From Clostridiaceae bacterium (GTDB lineage Bacteria; Bacillota; Clostridia; Lachnospirales; Lachnospiraceae): a stretch of 64,000 bases of DNA. The DNA is taken from assembly GCA_009911065.1 (NCBI GenBank), contig QXWR01000018.1:28223-92222 (forward strand), read 5' to 3'. Below the pieces are notes generated by a model. The model was not told the DNA's origin. It searched no databases and saw nothing but the letters and a program-made list of their open reading frames with translations. Each line of letters starts with the position of its first letter. The first letter of the stretch is position 1. The translations under genes and the position numbers were made by a program. Of this stretch, positions 9,143 to 17,752 are shown piece after piece.

Positions 9143-9199
9143 AGGAAAAGCCATTTGGAAACGGTTGTGAGTATGAGATAAAAACAGTGGGAGGATAGA

Positions 9200-10834
9200 A
9201 TGATTCGGGCGATTGATAAATTGGAACCTTTTCAAAAAGCAATCTCCAAGGCGCACCTTGCCTCGGCAGGCGTGTCCATGGATGCTTTGGATACAAAGCC
9301 TATCATTGCTGTTGCAAATAGCTGGAATGAGATTTGTCCGGGCCATGAGCCGCTAAAACAGCTGGCAGCAGAAGTGAAAAAAGGAATTTTGGAGGCAGGC
9401 GGCGAGCCGGTGGAATTTAATACCGTTGCCATGTGCGATGGAATTGCCCAGGGACATTCCGGGATGCGCTACTGTCTGCCTCACCGTGAGATTATTACCG
9501 ACTCGGCAGAGGCCATGATTGTGGGAGAGGGTGTGTTTGACGGCGTGGTATATATGGGTTCCTGTGACAAAATTATACCAGGAATGCTCAATGCGGCGGC
9601 AAGAATTGACCTGCCTTCCATTCTTGTGACAGCCGGACCCTGTTTTGCCAAGATGAAACCAAATGAGTCCAAGGAGTTAAGGCAAAGGTTTCTCCGGGGA
9701 GAAATAACCGAACGTGATGTGATTGAGGGAACTTTAAATTATTATACGGGTCCTGGAGTATGTCCGTTTTTGGGAACGGCCAACACCATGGGGGCGTTGT
9801 GTGAAGCCCTTGGGATGATGCTTCCAGGCGGAAGCCTGATTCCCTCCAGTACCAGTATGCGGCGGTTTTCGGCAAGAGCGTCAGGGCGTGCGGTGATGAG
9901 GCTGGTGGAAAATCAACTGACACCTTCCAAAATTATGACAAGAGAAGCGTTGGAGAACACCATTACTCTTTTGGCAGCCATTGGGGGGTCCTTAAATGCG
10001 CTGATTCACCTTCCGGCTTTGGCAGCGGAACTGGGACTGGAATTGGATTGGGATGATTTTTCTAAAATCACATCAAAGACGCCGGTTCTGACTGGGATTG
10101 TTCCGAATGGAAATCAGACTGTGGTGGATCTTCACTATGCAGGAGGGATTCCGGCAGTGATGAAAGAGTTAAGACCTGTTCTTCATAAAGAGGTTCTAAC
10201 GGTAACGGGAAGAACTCTGGGAGAAATTTTGGATGAAGTGAAAGACGGAGACCGGGATACCATTCGGACTATGGAAAATCCGGTTTCCAAGGCAGACGGA
10301 ATACAGGTGTTGTATGGAAACCTGGCTCCAGACGGAGCTTTGGTAAAAACTTCAGCTGTGCCAGAGGATGTGCGGGTATTTACAGGAACTGCAAAAGTTT
10401 ATAACAGTGAAGATGAATGTTATGCCGCTTTCCGGGAGAGAAAGATCGGAGAGGGGGATGCAGTGATCGTCCGGTATGAGGGACCAAAAGGCGGACCTGG
10501 CATGAAGGAGCTTCATCGCATTACGGAGATTATAAAAGGGATTCCCAGGACAGCAGTAATCACAGACGGGAGATTTTCCGGGGCAAGCGGCGGTTTAAGC
10601 ATTGGATATTTGTGTCCGGAAGCAGCAGACGGAGGACCGATTGCTCTTGTGGAAGACGGAGATAAGATTTTTGTAGATTTAAGCAAAGGCATAATTCAGC
10701 TGCAGGTCAGTGATGAGGAGCTGAATGGCCGAAGGGAGAAGTGGAAAGCCATAGAGCGTGCAGAGGAGAAAGGACTGCTTGGGCGGTATGCCAAGGCGGT
10801 CAGCACAGCGAGAAAGGGCGCGACATTGAAATAG
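9200..10834 (+). CDS. IlvD/Edd family dehydratase (sugar-acid or 6-phospho-sugar-acid dehydratase)
   Basis: Iron-sulfur dehydratase of the IlvD/Edd superfamily (544 residues). The three cluster-ligand cysteines are visible: C79 in AMCDGIAQGHSGM, C122 in GSCDKIIPGML and C188 in GPGVCPFLGTANTM. The C-terminal half has GPKGGPGMKE and TDGRFSGASGG, which shape the active site. A biosynthetic dihydroxyacid dehydratase is possible by homology, but no branched-chain genes are near. It is the last gene of an operon with an aldolase and a PTS, ending at a terminator. The simplest role is converting the 6-phosphorylated aldonate delivered by the PTS to a 2-keto-3-deoxy-6-phospho-aldonate. Confidence 0.85.
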   Translation: MIRAIDKLEPFQKAISKAHLASAGVSMDALDTKPIIAVANSWNEICPGHEPLKQLAAEVKKGILEAGGEPVEFNTVAMCDGIAQGHSGMRYCLPHREIITDSAEAMIVGEGVFDGVVYMGSCDKIIPGMLNAAARIDLPSILVTAGPCFAKMKPNESKELRQRFLRGEITERDVIEGTLNYYTGPGVCPFLGTANTMGALCEALGMMLPGGSLIPSSTSMRRFSARASGRAVMRLVENQLTPSKIMTREALENTITLLAAIGGSLNALIHLPALAAELGLELDWDDFSKITSKTPVLTGIVPNGNQTVVDLHYAGGIPAVMKELRPVLHKEVLTVTGRTLGEILDEVKDGDRDTIRTMENPVSKADGIQVLYGNLAPDGALVKTSAVPEDVRVFTGTAKVYNSEDECYAAFRERKIGEGDAVIVRYEGPKGGPGMKELHRITEIIKGIPRTAVITDGRFSGASGGLSIGYLCPEAADGGPIALVEDGDKIFVDLSKGIIQLQVSDEELNGRREKWKAIERAEEKGLLGRYAKAVSTARKGATLK

Positions 10835-10847
10835 GAAAGAGAATCAG

Positions 10848-10886
10848 AAGCATCCGAAACTTTGGACAGGGTCGGATGCTTTTTTC
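10848..10886 (+). terminator. Terminator of the PTS/dehydratase operon
   Basis: Perfect ten-base arms AAGCATCCGA (10848-10857) and TCGGATGCTT (10872-10881) are followed by a T-run. It closes the operon that starts at the sigma-54 promoter. Confidence 0.85.
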
Positions 10887-10915
10887 TTTGTTCCGATGAT
10901 CGTACTTTGCTGCAT

Positions 10916-10936
10916 GAATTTTCAGACACGCTCTAG
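10916..10936 (-). repeat. Copy 1 of a dispersed repeat (minus orientation)
   Basis: Read on the minus strand this begins CTAGAGCGTGTCTGAAAATT, identical over 20 bases to the plus-strand copy at 14919. The two copies are inverted relative to each other and flank about 4 kb. Twenty identical bases in two intergenic sites is unlikely by chance; the type of element is not recognised. Confidence 0.6.
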
Positions 10937-11165
10937 TACTGGCACGTACCAGACCGCTCACAACTCCATTTTCTGTCCGGATGGAACACTAGTGTATTGG
11001 CATAACGTTGCATTTAACAAAAATAAAACAATTATGTAACAAAATAGACAAAATAACTCATAAATGTACGTAAATAAATTAAGTAATAATTGTAAAGAAT
11101 TAATAAAAATTGCGAATTTCCAATAAAATACAGATAGAAAATATCACAAAAATATTAAATTTCCA

Positions 11166-11195
11166 TTGACTTTCACTTGTATCCCCCACTATAAT
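11166..11195 (+). promoter_or_regulatory. Sigma-A promoter for the SleB-like hydrolase gene
   Basis: TTGACT at 11166-11171 and TATAAT at 11190-11195 are separated by 18 bases. The -10 box is perfect and the -35 box matches five of six positions. The resulting transcript has a leader of roughly 150 bases. Confidence 0.75.
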
Positions 11196-11350
11196 AACCA
11201 CCGAAGTAGAAAACGAGTAATTTTTGGGTTTCTCTCCCACTTTATACAAATTTTATGCGAAAATTTGGGAATAACTTCTTACAAGACCGAATCAGACAAG
11301 AAGATACTCCATGGGAAGAGAAAGGATTTTAAGAAAAAAGAGGTGTTTAT

Positions 11351-12292
11351 ATGGAAAAATTGTGTGTTTTTTTTCGACGGATATTAGGATTTGGAAAGCA
11401 GTCAGCAGTTTGGCTGTCTGGTTATTTGCTGCCTGTTTTCCGATACTCGGTTGTTTTTACAGCCGGAATTGTTTTAACCGGGATATTGATGATGATTTTT
11501 GACGGACCAGAAGGAAAAGGGCGGACCACTATGACGGTGTATGCCAAAACTTCTCAAAATCTTTCCAAATCAGAAGAACTGGAAGTTTATAGGGAGTCCA
11601 AAGATTCTAAGGAGGAGTTTCTTCAGGCTGGAGAGACCATGTTCCGACCGATTTTGGCCAAAAATCAGGCAAAGGAACAGGGCCAGGAAGGAATGGAGAA
11701 TCGAAAAGAAGCGCGAGAAAAGGGGAGAGGAGCAGAAGAGAAGACCGAAGAATCCGAGAGGGCAGAAGCAGGAAAGACCAAAACAGCAGGGGAGAATGCA
11801 AAGGTATCTGAAATGTCTGAGACGTCAAAACCATCGGAAAAAACAGACCCTGGCGTAAATTCTTCCAGTCAGGAGATCCAGGAGCAAACAAAGGCGGAAC
11901 CGGTTTTGGCTGTGGATGGCTGTTCTAAGAAAGATTATGAAGTGTTAAAGCGGATTGTGGAAGCAGAATCAGGGGGATGTGATATAAAAGGTAGAATTTT
12001 GGTGGCCAATGTGGTGATTAACCGGGTAAAAAACAGTAAATTCCCCAATTCCATTACAGATGTGGTTTATCAGAAATCACAGTTTTCTCCTGTTTCCAAC
12101 GGCACTTTGGATTCTTGTACTGTGACTCCGGAAACCGTGGAGGCGGTCAACCGGGCGTTGACCGGAGAAGACTATTCTCAAGGGGCGCTTTACTTTATGA
12201 ATCGGAGTCATTCCCGGTCGGGAAGTGTCAGCTGGTTTGACAAAAGTCTAACCTATCTTTTTAAACATGGCAGGCATGAGTTTTTTCGCTAA
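11351..12292 (+). CDS. Membrane-anchored cell wall hydrolase, SleB/CwlJ family
   Basis: Predicted peptidoglycan hydrolase of 313 residues. A hydrophobic segment (about 22-50) probably anchors it in the membrane. It is followed by a long, charged, Glu/Lys-rich linker (about 60-185) and a C-terminal SleB-type domain. That domain contains RIVEAESGG, with E204 the likely catalytic acid, then ILVANVVINRVKNSKFP, SQFSPV and ALYFMNRS, all hallmarks of Hydrolase_2 proteins. Family members cut spore cortex or vegetative wall. The membrane anchor with an extended linker suggests action at the cell surface rather than storage in a spore coat. GAGGTG provides the ribosome site. Confidence 0.85.
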   Translation: MEKLCVFFRRILGFGKQSAVWLSGYLLPVFRYSVVFTAGIVLTGILMMIFDGPEGKGRTTMTVYAKTSQNLSKSEELEVYRESKDSKEEFLQAGETMFRPILAKNQAKEQGQEGMENRKEAREKGRGAEEKTEESERAEAGKTKTAGENAKVSEMSETSKPSEKTDPGVNSSSQEIQEQTKAEPVLAVDGCSKKDYEVLKRIVEAESGGCDIKGRILVANVVINRVKNSKFPNSITDVVYQKSQFSPVSNGTLDSCTVTPETVEAVNRALTGEDYSQGALYFMNRSHSRSGSVSWFDKSLTYLFKHGRHEFFR

Positions 12293-12369
12293 AAGGTTTA
12301 CAATTAGACGGTTATGTGATAAAAATAAGGTAGTTTTCTTGTGAATCAAAAAAGCGGGAGGAATGGAAC

Positions 12370-13245
12370 ATGCAGGGGAATCAGAAGGATCATGTGATGG
12401 GTGGAATCGGGATGATTATTTTATCGGCATTCTGTTTTGCCTGTATGAATGTTCTGGTTCGTCTGGCAGGAAATATACCTTCTGTGCAGAAAAGTTTTTT
12501 CCGGAATTTGGTGGCAGCAGGGTTTGCCGGAATGATCATCTGGAAAGACCATGTGCCTTTGACGGTGAAAAAGGAAGCCCGGTTTTCCTTGGCCGTCCGG
12601 TGTCTGTTTGGAACCATAGGTATTTTGTGCAATTTTTACGCGGTGGATCATTTGCTGGTGGCAGATGCGTCTATATTAAATAAGTTGTCGCCGTTTTTTG
12701 CCATTATTTTTTCTTATTTTCTTTTGAAAGAACGGATTACACTGTTTCAGGCGGTCTGTGTAGGGGCGGCGTTTGTGGGATGCCTTTTTGTAGTAAAGCC
12801 TGGATTTGAAAATGCGGCTCTTTTTCCGGCGCTGGTCGGGGTGGGAGGCGGACTAGGGGCGGGAATTGCCTACACGATGGTACGAAAGCTAGGTTCCATG
12901 GGAGTGAAAGGGCCGATTATTGTTTTTTATTTTTCCTTATCCTCCTGTCTGGTTGTGGTGCCCTGGATTATGTTCCATTTTACTCCCATGACATTGCGGC
13001 AGCTGGTCATTCTTTTGTGTGCAGGAATCTGCGCAGCAGGAGGCCAGTTTTCCATTACTGTAGCTTATACCTATGCACCGGCAAATAAGATTTCCATTTA
13101 TGATTATTCCCAGATTCTTTTTGCCACAATTCTCGGCTATGGAATCTTTGGAGAGATACCCGATGGCCTTAGTTTTCTTGGATATGCCTTGATCGTTGCC
13201 TCTTCTTTTATTATGTTTTTTTATAACCGCAGGACAAAGGTATGA
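12370..13245 (+). CDS. EamA/DMT family transporter
   Basis: Ten-helix drug/metabolite transporter superfamily protein (291 residues) with two EamA repeats. The first ends around ILNKLSPFFAIIFSYFLLKE and the second around YSQILFATILGYGIFGEIP, both typical of the family. The ATG at 12370 follows GGGAGG. The stop overlaps the next gene by four bases, so the two are probably co-translated. Substrates of EamA proteins vary widely (amino acids, nucleosides, metabolites) and cannot be inferred here. Confidence 0.88.
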   Translation: MQGNQKDHVMGGIGMIILSAFCFACMNVLVRLAGNIPSVQKSFFRNLVAAGFAGMIIWKDHVPLTVKKEARFSLAVRCLFGTIGILCNFYAVDHLLVADASILNKLSPFFAIIFSYFLLKERITLFQAVCVGAAFVGCLFVVKPGFENAALFPALVGVGGGLGAGIAYTMVRKLGSMGVKGPIIVFYFSLSSCLVVVPWIMFHFTPMTLRQLVILLCAGICAAGGQFSITVAYTYAPANKISIYDYSQILFATILGYGIFGEIPDGLSFLGYALIVASSFIMFFYNRRTKV

Positions 13246-13925
13246 TAATAAAATTGAAAGATTCAAAAAGGTTTATTCCTGTCACAGAGGGAGAGGATCG
13301 GTTTTATGGTGGAAATCAAGCATGGTTTACCTGGGAGAATCAAAAAAATAAGACGCTGATTGCCCAAAAGGGAGGTTGTGGGACAGTGGCATCTGCCAAT
13401 ATAACGGCATACCTGGCACAAAGCAGCTCCCAATTCACCAGATTGTATGCGTATAAAGATTTTACAAAGTCCAGTTTTATTTTACATATGAAAGAACTGT
13501 ATGAATATGTAAGGCCGTATCAGATCGGGGCGGTTCCTCTTGGGGTTTGGCCTCTTGGAAGGCTGGCAGATGGGGTGGAACGGTTTGCATGGGACAGAGG
13601 GGTGAGACTGTATCCAGTATGGCAGGACAGGGAGTTTAACCGGGAAAATGTGATTCAATATATTGGGGAAGGGCTGGAGAGAAATCTGCCTGTGGCCATG
13701 CTGGTGGGAACCAACCGGCTTTGTCAGGTGCCAATCCTTTATGAGGGAGGGCGAATCAGCAGAGAGGATATATACCTTCATTGGGTAACCATTACAGAGC
13801 TTTGTCTGGAAGATAATCTGGCAAAAGTAAAGGCAGCTACCTGGGGCGGCTGGGCGGAGTTTGATTTGGATGCGTATATGAAGGAACGGGTATACGGGGG
13901 AGTTTTGTATTTTGACGGAACGTGA
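13242..13925 (+). CDS. Hypothetical protein with C39-like cysteine-peptidase features
   Basis: I do not recognise a specific family for this 227-residue protein. It contains QKGGCGTVASANITAYL with a possible nucleophile C46, and a later histidine in YLHWVTITEL (H180) followed by ATWGGWAEFDLDAY. This Cys...His order resembles C39-like papain-fold peptidases. There is no signal peptide or membrane segment. It overlaps the EamA transporter by four bases, so the pair probably functions together, for example in processing or handling a small peptide or amino-acid conjugate; that is speculation. Confidence 0.6.
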   Translation: MIIKLKDSKRFIPVTEGEDRFYGGNQAWFTWENQKNKTLIAQKGGCGTVASANITAYLAQSSSQFTRLYAYKDFTKSSFILHMKELYEYVRPYQIGAVPLGVWPLGRLADGVERFAWDRGVRLYPVWQDREFNRENVIQYIGEGLERNLPVAMLVGTNRLCQVPILYEGGRISREDIYLHWVTITELCLEDNLAKVKAATWGGWAEFDLDAYMKERVYGGVLYFDGT

Positions 13926-13954
13926 CGGTTTCGAATATTTTTAGAAAACAGAAC

Positions 13955-13983
13955 TTGTGTTCGGAGAAAGTTTGTGATAAAAT
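13955..13983 (+). promoter_or_regulatory. Candidate sigma-A promoter for the methyltransferase gene
   Basis: TTGTGT (13955-13960) and TAAAAT (13978-13983) are 17 bases apart. Both boxes are imperfect but the spacing is ideal, and the site lies about 65 bases before the methyltransferase start. Confidence 0.45.
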
Positions 13984-14046
13984 GATTGTGTGCTTTTCAT
14001 GGATCGTAGTAGGTCGGCACATTGGCAGATGTAAGGAGCAGGAAGC

Positions 14047-14907
14047 ATGGAGGAAGCAAAGATGGACTTGAGAGAGCCTGGGGAAGTGGTGAACCGGATT
14101 TTTGAGGGAGACTGTCTGGAATATATGGATTGGATTCCCGATGAAAGTGTGGATATGATACTGTGTGATCTTCCTTATGGCATGACTCAGAATGAGTGGG
14201 ATTGCTACATTCCCCTGGATCAGCTGTGGGAGCAATACAATCGGATCATTAAGCCCAACGGAGCGATTGTGCTGACGTCCAATGGGATTTTTACGGCAAA
14301 GCTGATTTTAAGTCAGCCGAACCGGTTTAAGTATAAGTGGGTATGGGAGAAGTCCAAGCCCACCAACTTTTTAAATGCCAAAAAGCAGCCTTTGAGAAAA
14401 CATGAGGATGTATGTGTATTTTATAAAAGACAGCCAACGTACCACCCTCAGATGACCCAGGGCGAACCTTATGACAAAGGTACCAGGAAGAATCAGCTGT
14501 GTGGGAATTATGGGGATTTTGAGCCGGTGCGGGTGGCCAGCGAGGGAGAGCGGTACCCTACAGATATTATTTATGTAAAGACAGCAGAAAGCGAAGGGGC
14601 GGTTCTCCACCCGACGCAAAAGCCGATTGCCCTGGGAAGATATATGGTGCGCACCTACACCAATCCTGGGGATGTGGTCTTAGACAATGCCTTTGGAAGC
14701 GGATCGTTTCTGGTTGCTGCTTTGATGGAAGGAAGGAATTTTATTGGCATTGAGAAGAATGAGAATGTGGCTCTGTTTAAGCGAGAAGAGATTGATTACA
14801 TTGACGTGGCCAAGAGAAGGCTGTTTTTAGCGTGGGAGCAGCTGGACAAAAAGACACGGAAATATATAAAAGTGCAGAATCTGATTTCAGAGTTTGAGGA
14901 AAGATAA
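14047..14907 (+). CDS. Site-specific DNA methyltransferase, beta-class amino-MTase
   Basis: Modifies adenine N6 or cytosine N4 using S-adenosylmethionine. The catalytic motif IV reads DLPYG (41-45) and comes before the cofactor-binding motif I, seen as NAFGSGSFLVAA (F216-G217-S218-G219). HPTQKP lies between them. This IV-before-I order marks the beta class. Length is 286 residues. It precedes the type IIG enzyme gene by 77 bases, which contain a palindromic repeat. It may be the extra methyltransferase of that restriction system, protecting the other strand, or an orphan. A GGAG ribosome site supports the start. Confidence 0.88.
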   Translation: MEEAKMDLREPGEVVNRIFEGDCLEYMDWIPDESVDMILCDLPYGMTQNEWDCYIPLDQLWEQYNRIIKPNGAIVLTSNGIFTAKLILSQPNRFKYKWVWEKSKPTNFLNAKKQPLRKHEDVCVFYKRQPTYHPQMTQGEPYDKGTRKNQLCGNYGDFEPVRVASEGERYPTDIIYVKTAESEGAVLHPTQKPIALGRYMVRTYTNPGDVVLDNAFGSGSFLVAALMEGRNFIGIEKNENVALFKREEIDYIDVAKRRLFLAWEQLDKKTRKYIKVQNLISEFEER

Positions 14908-14918
14908 CCGTTTCAGCG

Positions 14919-14955
14919 CTAGAGCGTGTCTGAAAATTGCTTTCCGCCATGCTCT
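14919..14955 (+). repeat. Copy 2 of the dispersed repeat, with near-palindromic ends
   Basis: The element begins CTAGAGCGTGTCTGAAAATT, matching copy 1 near 10.9 kb over 20 bases. Its end CATGCTCT (14948-14955) is nearly the reverse complement of its start AGAGCGTG (seven of eight). It fills the space between the two methyltransferase genes and resembles a small REP- or MITE-like unit. Confidence 0.55.
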
Positions 14956-14984
14956 AAAGCGGTTTTGAGGGAGACAAAGGCGAT

Positions 14985-17735
14985 ATGGGGATTGTTGTCA
15001 GGCGGAATGAGAGAAGCTGGGCGATTGTGATTATTTCGGAGATTCGGGCCATGCTTCTTGGAAGGAATCTTAAGATTAAAAGCGCTGGAGGGGAAAGTAC
15101 TTTATCTGTACATAAGAAAAGCATGTTTCCAGATGTGCTTTTGTATGAAGACGAGGCACAAAATAAGATTCTTCAGGGTTGGGAATTGAAGATGCCGGAT
15201 GTTCTTATAACCGATGAGGCATTGATTAAAGATGCAGCAAGAAAAGCAAACGTGCTGGAGCTGAACAGTTTTGTAATCTGGAATTTTACATATGGTAAAC
15301 TTTATGTAAAGAATCCCTCCGGTGATTTTGAGGAAGTTCGCGTGTGGAGCGGTACCAATTATATAAGAAGCCGGGAGGATGTGGCAGTCTATAAGGAACA
15401 GTGGATGCCAGTGATTGGGGACATTGTCTTGACAGTCAACGAATATCTGGTAAAGGGAACCATATCCGCATCTTCGGTTCTTACCCCCATCTCCGACGGT
15501 CTTATGACAGAACTGATTCAGAGGAACAAAGGCATGGTTGCAGAACGGCTTGCCAGTGAGGTAAGCAGAAATATGGTCATGGAGCGGAAACTGAACATAT
15601 GGTGGAATACTTTCTGCGAAGAGTATGACAAGGATGAAAGCAGCCTGTATTCTGCCTATGCAAAATCAGTTTTATTAAATTGGATTAACCGTTTTTTGTT
15701 TGCCAATACCATAAAGAAATATCATAACTGTGCTTACAAAATCGGAAAGATTGACAGCACATCCACTCCGGAAGAGGGGAATCGCATTATCGGGGAGATT
15801 GTTGAAGAGGGGGATTTTTATAATGTATTTCAAAAGCTTGATTATAATGAATTTCTGCCAGAGGACACATGGATTGATCTGGTAGATTACAATCAATTTT
15901 TAATTTCCAACAACATTGAACAGATTGATCAGACGGTACTTCAGGATTTGCTGGAAAAGACGGTTCACACAGCAAAGCGGGAAATCCGAGGCCAGTATGC
16001 CACCCCGTCCGTTCTGGCAGATTTGCTCTGTCAGATGACGGTTTGCGACTGGAACGAAGACTGTGCAGATTTTTGTGCAGGAACCGGAACCATTGCAAAG
16101 GCCATTATTTGGAATAAGGCAAGGCGGCTTTCCAATCCAGAGAAGCCATTTGAGACCACTTGGATATCGGATAAACATGCCTATCCTCTGCAGATTGCCA
16201 ATATTGCAGTTACCAATATAGAAGCTTTGAAAATTCCCCTGAATCTGTTTCAGTCAGATGTATTTGCAATCCATACAGGGGACCAGATTCCCATGAAAAG
16301 TCCTGTGAATGGCAGCAGAATGGAAAAGGAAATTCCTGCTTTTGGAGCAATTATCTCTAATCTGCCTTTTGTTGCGTATAATAATATTGCTGCAGATGAG
16401 GCGGATTATCTTCGTATGTGGAGACAGAAGATTAAGGAAAATACCGGAATTGAATTTACATTGGGAAAAACTGATTTATATAATTACCTGCCCTTTAAAC
16501 TTCACGAATTGCTGAAAGAAAAGGGAAAACTTGGAATTATTCTGTCCAATTCATGGTTGGGAACGGACATTGGAAGGAAGTTTTTTAAAGCGCTCCAATT
16601 TTATTATGAGATTCATACGGTAGTGATCAGCAACTGTGGGCGCTGGTTCCAGAATGCAGATGTGGTGGGAACGTTGCTGATTATGGAGAAAAGGGAAATA
16701 TCAGACCCAGATAAAAACCAGAAGACCGATTTCTGGCTTCTGAACAAAGATATTAAAAATCTCAAAGAGCAGGAAAAAGAGACGATGATTGACAGCATTG
16801 TCCTTAGAGAAGAACAAAATCCCCAGATTGCCTCTATGAAAAATTACTCCATTCACAGGATGGAGAGGATCACAGCAAAGGGAGTGACATTCAATGCTCT
16901 TTTCCATGATGTTTCCTGGATGGAGGAGCTGGAAGACTGTCTGATTCCCATTGAAACTATGCTTACCATCAAACGAGGGGAGAGAAGAGGATGGAATGCC
17001 TTGTTCTATCCGGCTGCCAATCATGGAATTGAAAAAGAATATTTAAAGCCAGTATTGAAAAATCCTGCTCTTTTAAAATCCTTTACAGCAACAACGGACA
17101 TAGAAGCGTTTTGCTGCCACAAATCAAAAGAAGCGTTAAGAGAGGCAGGGCATACAGGGGCATTAAACTGGATTGAAAAATTTGAAAATATCAAAAACGG
17201 GTCAGGCCGTCGTCTGCCAGATGCCCTGAAGCGTTCGGGTTATTTCTGGTATGAGATGGAAGACGGAGCGAAAGCGGATTTTGTCACAGCCTTGAATCCA
17301 GACCGACGTCTGTTTGTGGCAAGGTTTGAGGAGAGTACTTTTGTAGATCAACGTTTCACAAGAATGCTGTTGAAGGATACGGATGTTTCGGTGGAACTGC
17401 TTCATGGGCTTTTAAACTCGGTTTATGGCATGTTTGCCATGGAAGCAATCGGATTTGGCCGGGGACTGGGAGTTTTAGATGCCAGCAGCACGAAACTGAA
17501 AAATATGTTTATGATAGATCCAAAGAGAATTTCGCCCGAAGATGAAAGAGAAATCATAGAATTATTCCGGAAAATCAAAAATCGGAATGTGATGGATGTG
17601 GAAGATGAGCTGAAAGATGGGGACAGAGAAAGATTTGACCGCAAGGTTCTGGGGTCCATTGGAAAGGAAAGCCTGTATGAATCCATTAAAAAGTCCCTGT
17701 TGTCCATGCAGCATACCCGGCATACGGTGTACTAA
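14985..17735 (+). CDS. Type IIG-like restriction-modification enzyme (nuclease-methyltransferase fusion)
   Basis: Single-chain restriction enzyme of 916 residues. The N-terminal domain has a PD-(D/E)xK-type site: FPD (D50) then WELK (E67, K69). A helical linker leads to a gamma-type N6-adenine methyltransferase domain with GQYATPSVLADLL (from G336), the cofactor motif DFCAGTGT (from D362) and motif IV NLPF (459-462). The C-terminal third, ending in a segment with LVALL-like target-recognition architecture (GFGRGLGVLDASSTKLK), likely reads DNA. Motif IV is normally NPPY or NPPF, so the leucine at position two is unusual. A separate methyltransferase lies just upstream. The recognition site cannot be predicted. 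Confidence 0.8.
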   Translation: MGIVVRRNERSWAIVIISEIRAMLLGRNLKIKSAGGESTLSVHKKSMFPDVLLYEDEAQNKILQGWELKMPDVLITDEALIKDAARKANVLELNSFVIWNFTYGKLYVKNPSGDFEEVRVWSGTNYIRSREDVAVYKEQWMPVIGDIVLTVNEYLVKGTISASSVLTPISDGLMTELIQRNKGMVAERLASEVSRNMVMERKLNIWWNTFCEEYDKDESSLYSAYAKSVLLNWINRFLFANTIKKYHNCAYKIGKIDSTSTPEEGNRIIGEIVEEGDFYNVFQKLDYNEFLPEDTWIDLVDYNQFLISNNIEQIDQTVLQDLLEKTVHTAKREIRGQYATPSVLADLLCQMTVCDWNEDCADFCAGTGTIAKAIIWNKARRLSNPEKPFETTWISDKHAYPLQIANIAVTNIEALKIPLNLFQSDVFAIHTGDQIPMKSPVNGSRMEKEIPAFGAIISNLPFVAYNNIAADEADYLRMWRQKIKENTGIEFTLGKTDLYNYLPFKLHELLKEKGKLGIILSNSWLGTDIGRKFFKALQFYYEIHTVVISNCGRWFQNADVVGTLLIMEKREISDPDKNQKTDFWLLNKDIKNLKEQEKETMIDSIVLREEQNPQIASMKNYSIHRMERITAKGVTFNALFHDVSWMEELEDCLIPIETMLTIKRGERRGWNALFYPAANHGIEKEYLKPVLKNPALLKSFTATTDIEAFCCHKSKEALREAGHTGALNWIEKFENIKNGSGRRLPDALKRSGYFWYEMEDGAKADFVTALNPDRRLFVARFEESTFVDQRFTRMLLKDTDVSVELLHGLLNSVYGMFAMEAIGFGRGLGVLDASSTKLKNMFMIDPKRISPEDEREIIELFRKIKNRNVMDVEDELKDGDRERFDRKVLGSIGKESLYESIKKSLLSMQHTRHTVY

Positions 17736-17752
17736 TTTATGAGAGGTGGAGA

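Larger units (their letters stand above)
10887..11350. other. Non-coding gap: palindromic repeat, very AT-rich tract, promoter and long leader
   Basis: No convincing gene is present. The first part carries a 20-base sequence repeated in inverted orientation near 14.9 kb. Bases 10990-11165 are extremely AT-rich without clear coding potential. A strong sigma-A promoter (11166-11195) follows, then a leader of about 150 bases before the hydrolase gene at 11351. Short open frames in the leader have no support. Confidence 0.6.

Noticed and set aside
8500..9198. A 232-codon open frame overlapping the PTS IIC gene on the same strand
   Set aside because: It is a shifted frame of the IIC gene with Cys/Gly-rich unstructured translation and no ribosome site.
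9200..10834. Annotation as biosynthetic dihydroxyacid dehydratase ilvD
   Set aside because: Homology allows it, but the operon with a PTS and a KDPG-type aldolase under a sigma-54 promoter argues for a catabolic sugar-acid role.
11166..11502. Short plus-strand frames in the leader before the SleB-like gene
   Set aside because: They overlap the promoter or the true gene in other frames and lack ribosome sites.
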